NCBI GenBank assembly: GCA_001983555.1
Contig: LJHE01000059.1
Coordinates: 1-64,000, forward strand
DNA: 64,000 nt
Source: Candidatus Epulonipiscioides gigas
GTDB lineage: Bacteria > Bacillota > Clostridia > Lachnospirales > Cellulosilyticaceae
Direction: 5' to 3'
Positions 62,785-64,000 of this stretch are shown piece by piece (the stretch's first letter is position 1; every line of letters begins with the position of its first letter). A program made the translations under genes and the position numbers. The notes beneath the pieces are model-generated. The model ran no database searches. It worked only from the letters and a program-made list of their open reading frames with translations, and was not told the origin of the DNA.

Positions 62785-62979
62785 GTGAACTACACTTACC
62801 TTATAGAAGTGTGGGCTTCTTGCGTAAGCCAAACCAATGTCCAGTAATTTAGCAAGCTCTAAGGGTCGTATCGACCCTGAACTATAAACGGATCATATTA
62901 TATTTAGTCTAGAAAGTCAAGAAATTTTTACCAATTCATCTCTCCACCTATAGAGGAGGGAGAATTCTTGCTAAATGTA
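62785..62979 (-). mobile_element. Family B mini-element copy 2 (195 bp), no tnpB
   Basis: Minus-strand orientation. Left end adjoins TTTAAC (62985-62980), hairpin TCCTCTATAGGTGGA, internal promoter at 62920-62892, scaffold, right-end hairpin ACTTCTATAAGGTAAGT and TAGTTCAC at 62785. Colinear with B1 over its whole length with about 15 substitutions. Inserted between the presumed promoter and coding region of the collagen-like gene. Confidence 0.8.
62892..62920 (-). promoter_or_regulatory. Promoter inside mini-element B2
   Basis: On the minus strand TTGACT (62920-62915), 17 bp, TATGAT (62897-62892). Points away from the collagen-like gene. Confidence 0.6.
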
Positions 62980-63064
62980 GTTAAAATTGGGAAATAAGAT
63001 AAATACAAGAGTTATCTTTTAGTGGTAAAAAAATTTATAGTAAAATCAAAAAGGAGCAAACGAA

Positions 63065-64000
63065 ATGAATTATTTTAATCAATCATTACCTTGTACAAAG
63101 GTTACTGTAAGTAAATCTACTATTGAAAACATTATAGAAGCAGGAAATACCAATAGGCAAAATAATCAATGCTCTAATGATGGTTCTAATGGTTGTTTTA
63201 AGGATTGTTCTAATGATTGCAATGACGTTGTTATTCAAGGACCACAAGGTATCCAAGGCGTTCAAGGTGTCCAAGGTATTCAAGGTGAGCAAGGACCACA
63301 AGGACCTCCTGGCATTCCAGGTTGCCCAGGTTGTCCAGGTGAAAAAGGACAGCAAGGTCCAATAGGATTAACTGGTCCACAAGGACCACAAGGACCACAG
63401 GGAGAACAAGGACTACAAGGGCCAATAGGATTAACTGGTCCACAAGGACCACAGGGAGAACAAGGACTACAAGGGCCAATAGGATTAACTGGTCCACAAG
63501 GGATTCAGGGAGAGCAAGGACTACAAGGGCCAATAGGATTAACTGGTCCACAAGGACCACAGGGAGAGCAAGGACTACAAGGTCCAATAGGATTAACTGG
63601 TCCACAAGGGGTTCAGGGAGAGCAAGGACTACAAGGGCAAATAGGATTAATTGGTCCACCTGGACCACAAGGAGAGCAAGGACTACAAGGTTCAATAGGG
63701 TTAACTGGTCCACAAGGGATTCAGGGAGAGCAAGGACTACAAGGTCCAATAGGATTAACTGGTCCACAGGGACCACAGGGAGAGCAAGGACTACAAGGTC
63801 CAATAGGGTTAACTGGCCCACAAGGACCACAGGGTGAACAAGGTAAACCATTTAAAATTGTTAAAGTATATACAAGTATTACTGAAATGGAACAAGATGT
63901 TGACAATGTAGAAGAAAATTCTCTAGTGCTTATTGTAACTCAAAATTCTGCTGACGAAAGTAATGGTGAACTATATATAAGAACTGAAACTGGTTTTAAA
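63065..64000 (+). CDS. Collagen-like protein (BclA-type), open at right edge
   Basis: The visible 312 codons comprise: an N-terminal PCTK motif (residues 9-28) as in the gene at 62025; a Cys/Asn-rich stretch (residues 36-58); about 65 Gly-X-Y triplets, many GPQ, GEQ and GLQ, including eight 18-residue units [18 protein letters not shown] (some varied); and the start of a globular tail ([20 protein letters not shown]...[10 protein letters not shown]). This plan matches BclA-like exosporium filaments, although a similar tail occurs in phage fibre proteins. AAGGAGC precedes the ATG. The end lies outside the window. Confidence 0.8.
   Translation, partial: MNYFNQSLPCTKVTVSKSTIENIIEAGNTNRQNNQCSNDGSNGCFKDCSNDCNDVVIQGPQGIQGVQGVQGIQGEQGPQGPPGIPGCPGCPGEKGQQGPIGLTGPQGPQGPQGEQGLQGPIGLTGPQGPQGEQGLQGPIGLTGPQGIQGEQGLQGPIGLTGPQGPQGEQGLQGPIGLTGPQGVQGEQGLQGQIGLIGPPGPQGEQGLQGSIGLTGPQGIQGEQGLQGPIGLTGPQGPQGEQGLQGPIGLTGPQGPQGEQGKPFKIVKVYTSITEMEQDVDNVEENSLVLIVTQNSADESNGELYIRTETGFK
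63411..63842 (+). repeat. Eight tandem 54-bp repeats in the collagen-like gene
   Basis: Units begin GACTACAAGG at 63411, 63465, 63519, 63573, 63627, 63681, 63735 and 63789, exactly 54 bp apart. Each encodes 18 residues. Near-identity at the DNA level points to recent expansion and probable length variation among strains. Confidence 0.9.

Noticed and set aside
63411-63842. CRISPR array
   Set aside because: Regular 54-bp units with no variable spacers, and they encode collagen triplets; no cas genes.
63231-63851. 206-residue frame antisense to the collagen-like repeats
   Set aside because: Leu/Val-rich reading of the reverse of the 54-bp repeats, without ribosome binding site; it follows from the repeat and from the Gly-X-Y frame on the other strand.

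Overview
The window looks like the chromosome of an AT-rich, flagellated, endospore-forming member of the Bacillota (Clostridia). The evidence is a FliD gene, the sporulation-type genes ylbJ and spo0M, the SRP/rimM/trmD block, the murB-rapZ-yvcK-whiA-crh block, tRNA genes without an encoded CCA, and strong AGGAGG-type ribosome binding sites. Sulfatases, a GH18 glycosidase, a KDGal-type kinase and an FAD oxidoreductase suggest a gut or polysaccharide-rich habitat. A Lachnospirales or Epulopiscium-like host is possible, but that is a guess.

Layout. 1-4.0 kb: end of an unknown MNALSS-type gene, a 388-bp transposon-derived mini-element, and fliD. 4.2-10.1 kb: FAD oxidoreductase, coiled-coil and secreted unknowns, GNAT, ylbJ. 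10.3-14.2 kb: ylxM-ffh-rpsP-rimM-trmD and six tRNA genes. 14.4-21.5 kb: small membrane protein, LRR surface protein, YedF-like protein, murB-rapZ-yvcK-whiA-crh, queA. 21.5-25.7 kb: two more MNALSS paralogs, a second copy of the mini-element, and a divergent pair of probable spore-surface genes. 25.7-31.8 kb: holin-like gene, a radical-SAM pair, a broken Rpn-type nuclease gene, DUF4364, an ABC-F ATPase. 31.8-37.1 kb: sulfatase, GH18, rfbA-rfbB. 37.4-50.2 kb: M20 amidohydrolase with a YfcC permease, MalY/PatB, YitT, Spo0M, deoD, hpf, dapA, iron alcohol dehydrogenase, dgoK. 50.2-54.7 kb: a mobile-element cluster with a sulfatase remnant, an intact DDE insertion sequence, codA, and a decayed IS200/IS605-type element carrying nested insertions. 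54.8-64 kb: a heterodimeric ABC exporter, a methyltransferase, tandem Rpn-like nuclease genes, and two genes sharing an N-terminal motif, one of them collagen-like and open at the right edge.

The most unusual theme is a set of short (about 194-402 bp) tnpB-less elements with IS200/IS605-type ends. Family B (36901-37094, 62785-62979) carries a near-consensus promoter with 17-bp spacing directly before a segment that matches the RNA scaffold lying next to a tnpB remnant at 53.2-53.9 kb. Family A (755-1142, 24021-24422) and its relative C (53912-54205) have the same plan. A paralogous gene with an uninterrupted TTTAC site at 22.3-23.1 kb shows where family A begins. Two host genes (fliD, rfbB) take their stop codons from such elements. 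A second repeated structured family (D) has a 49-bp block that is identical at 14.7 and 22.1 kb.
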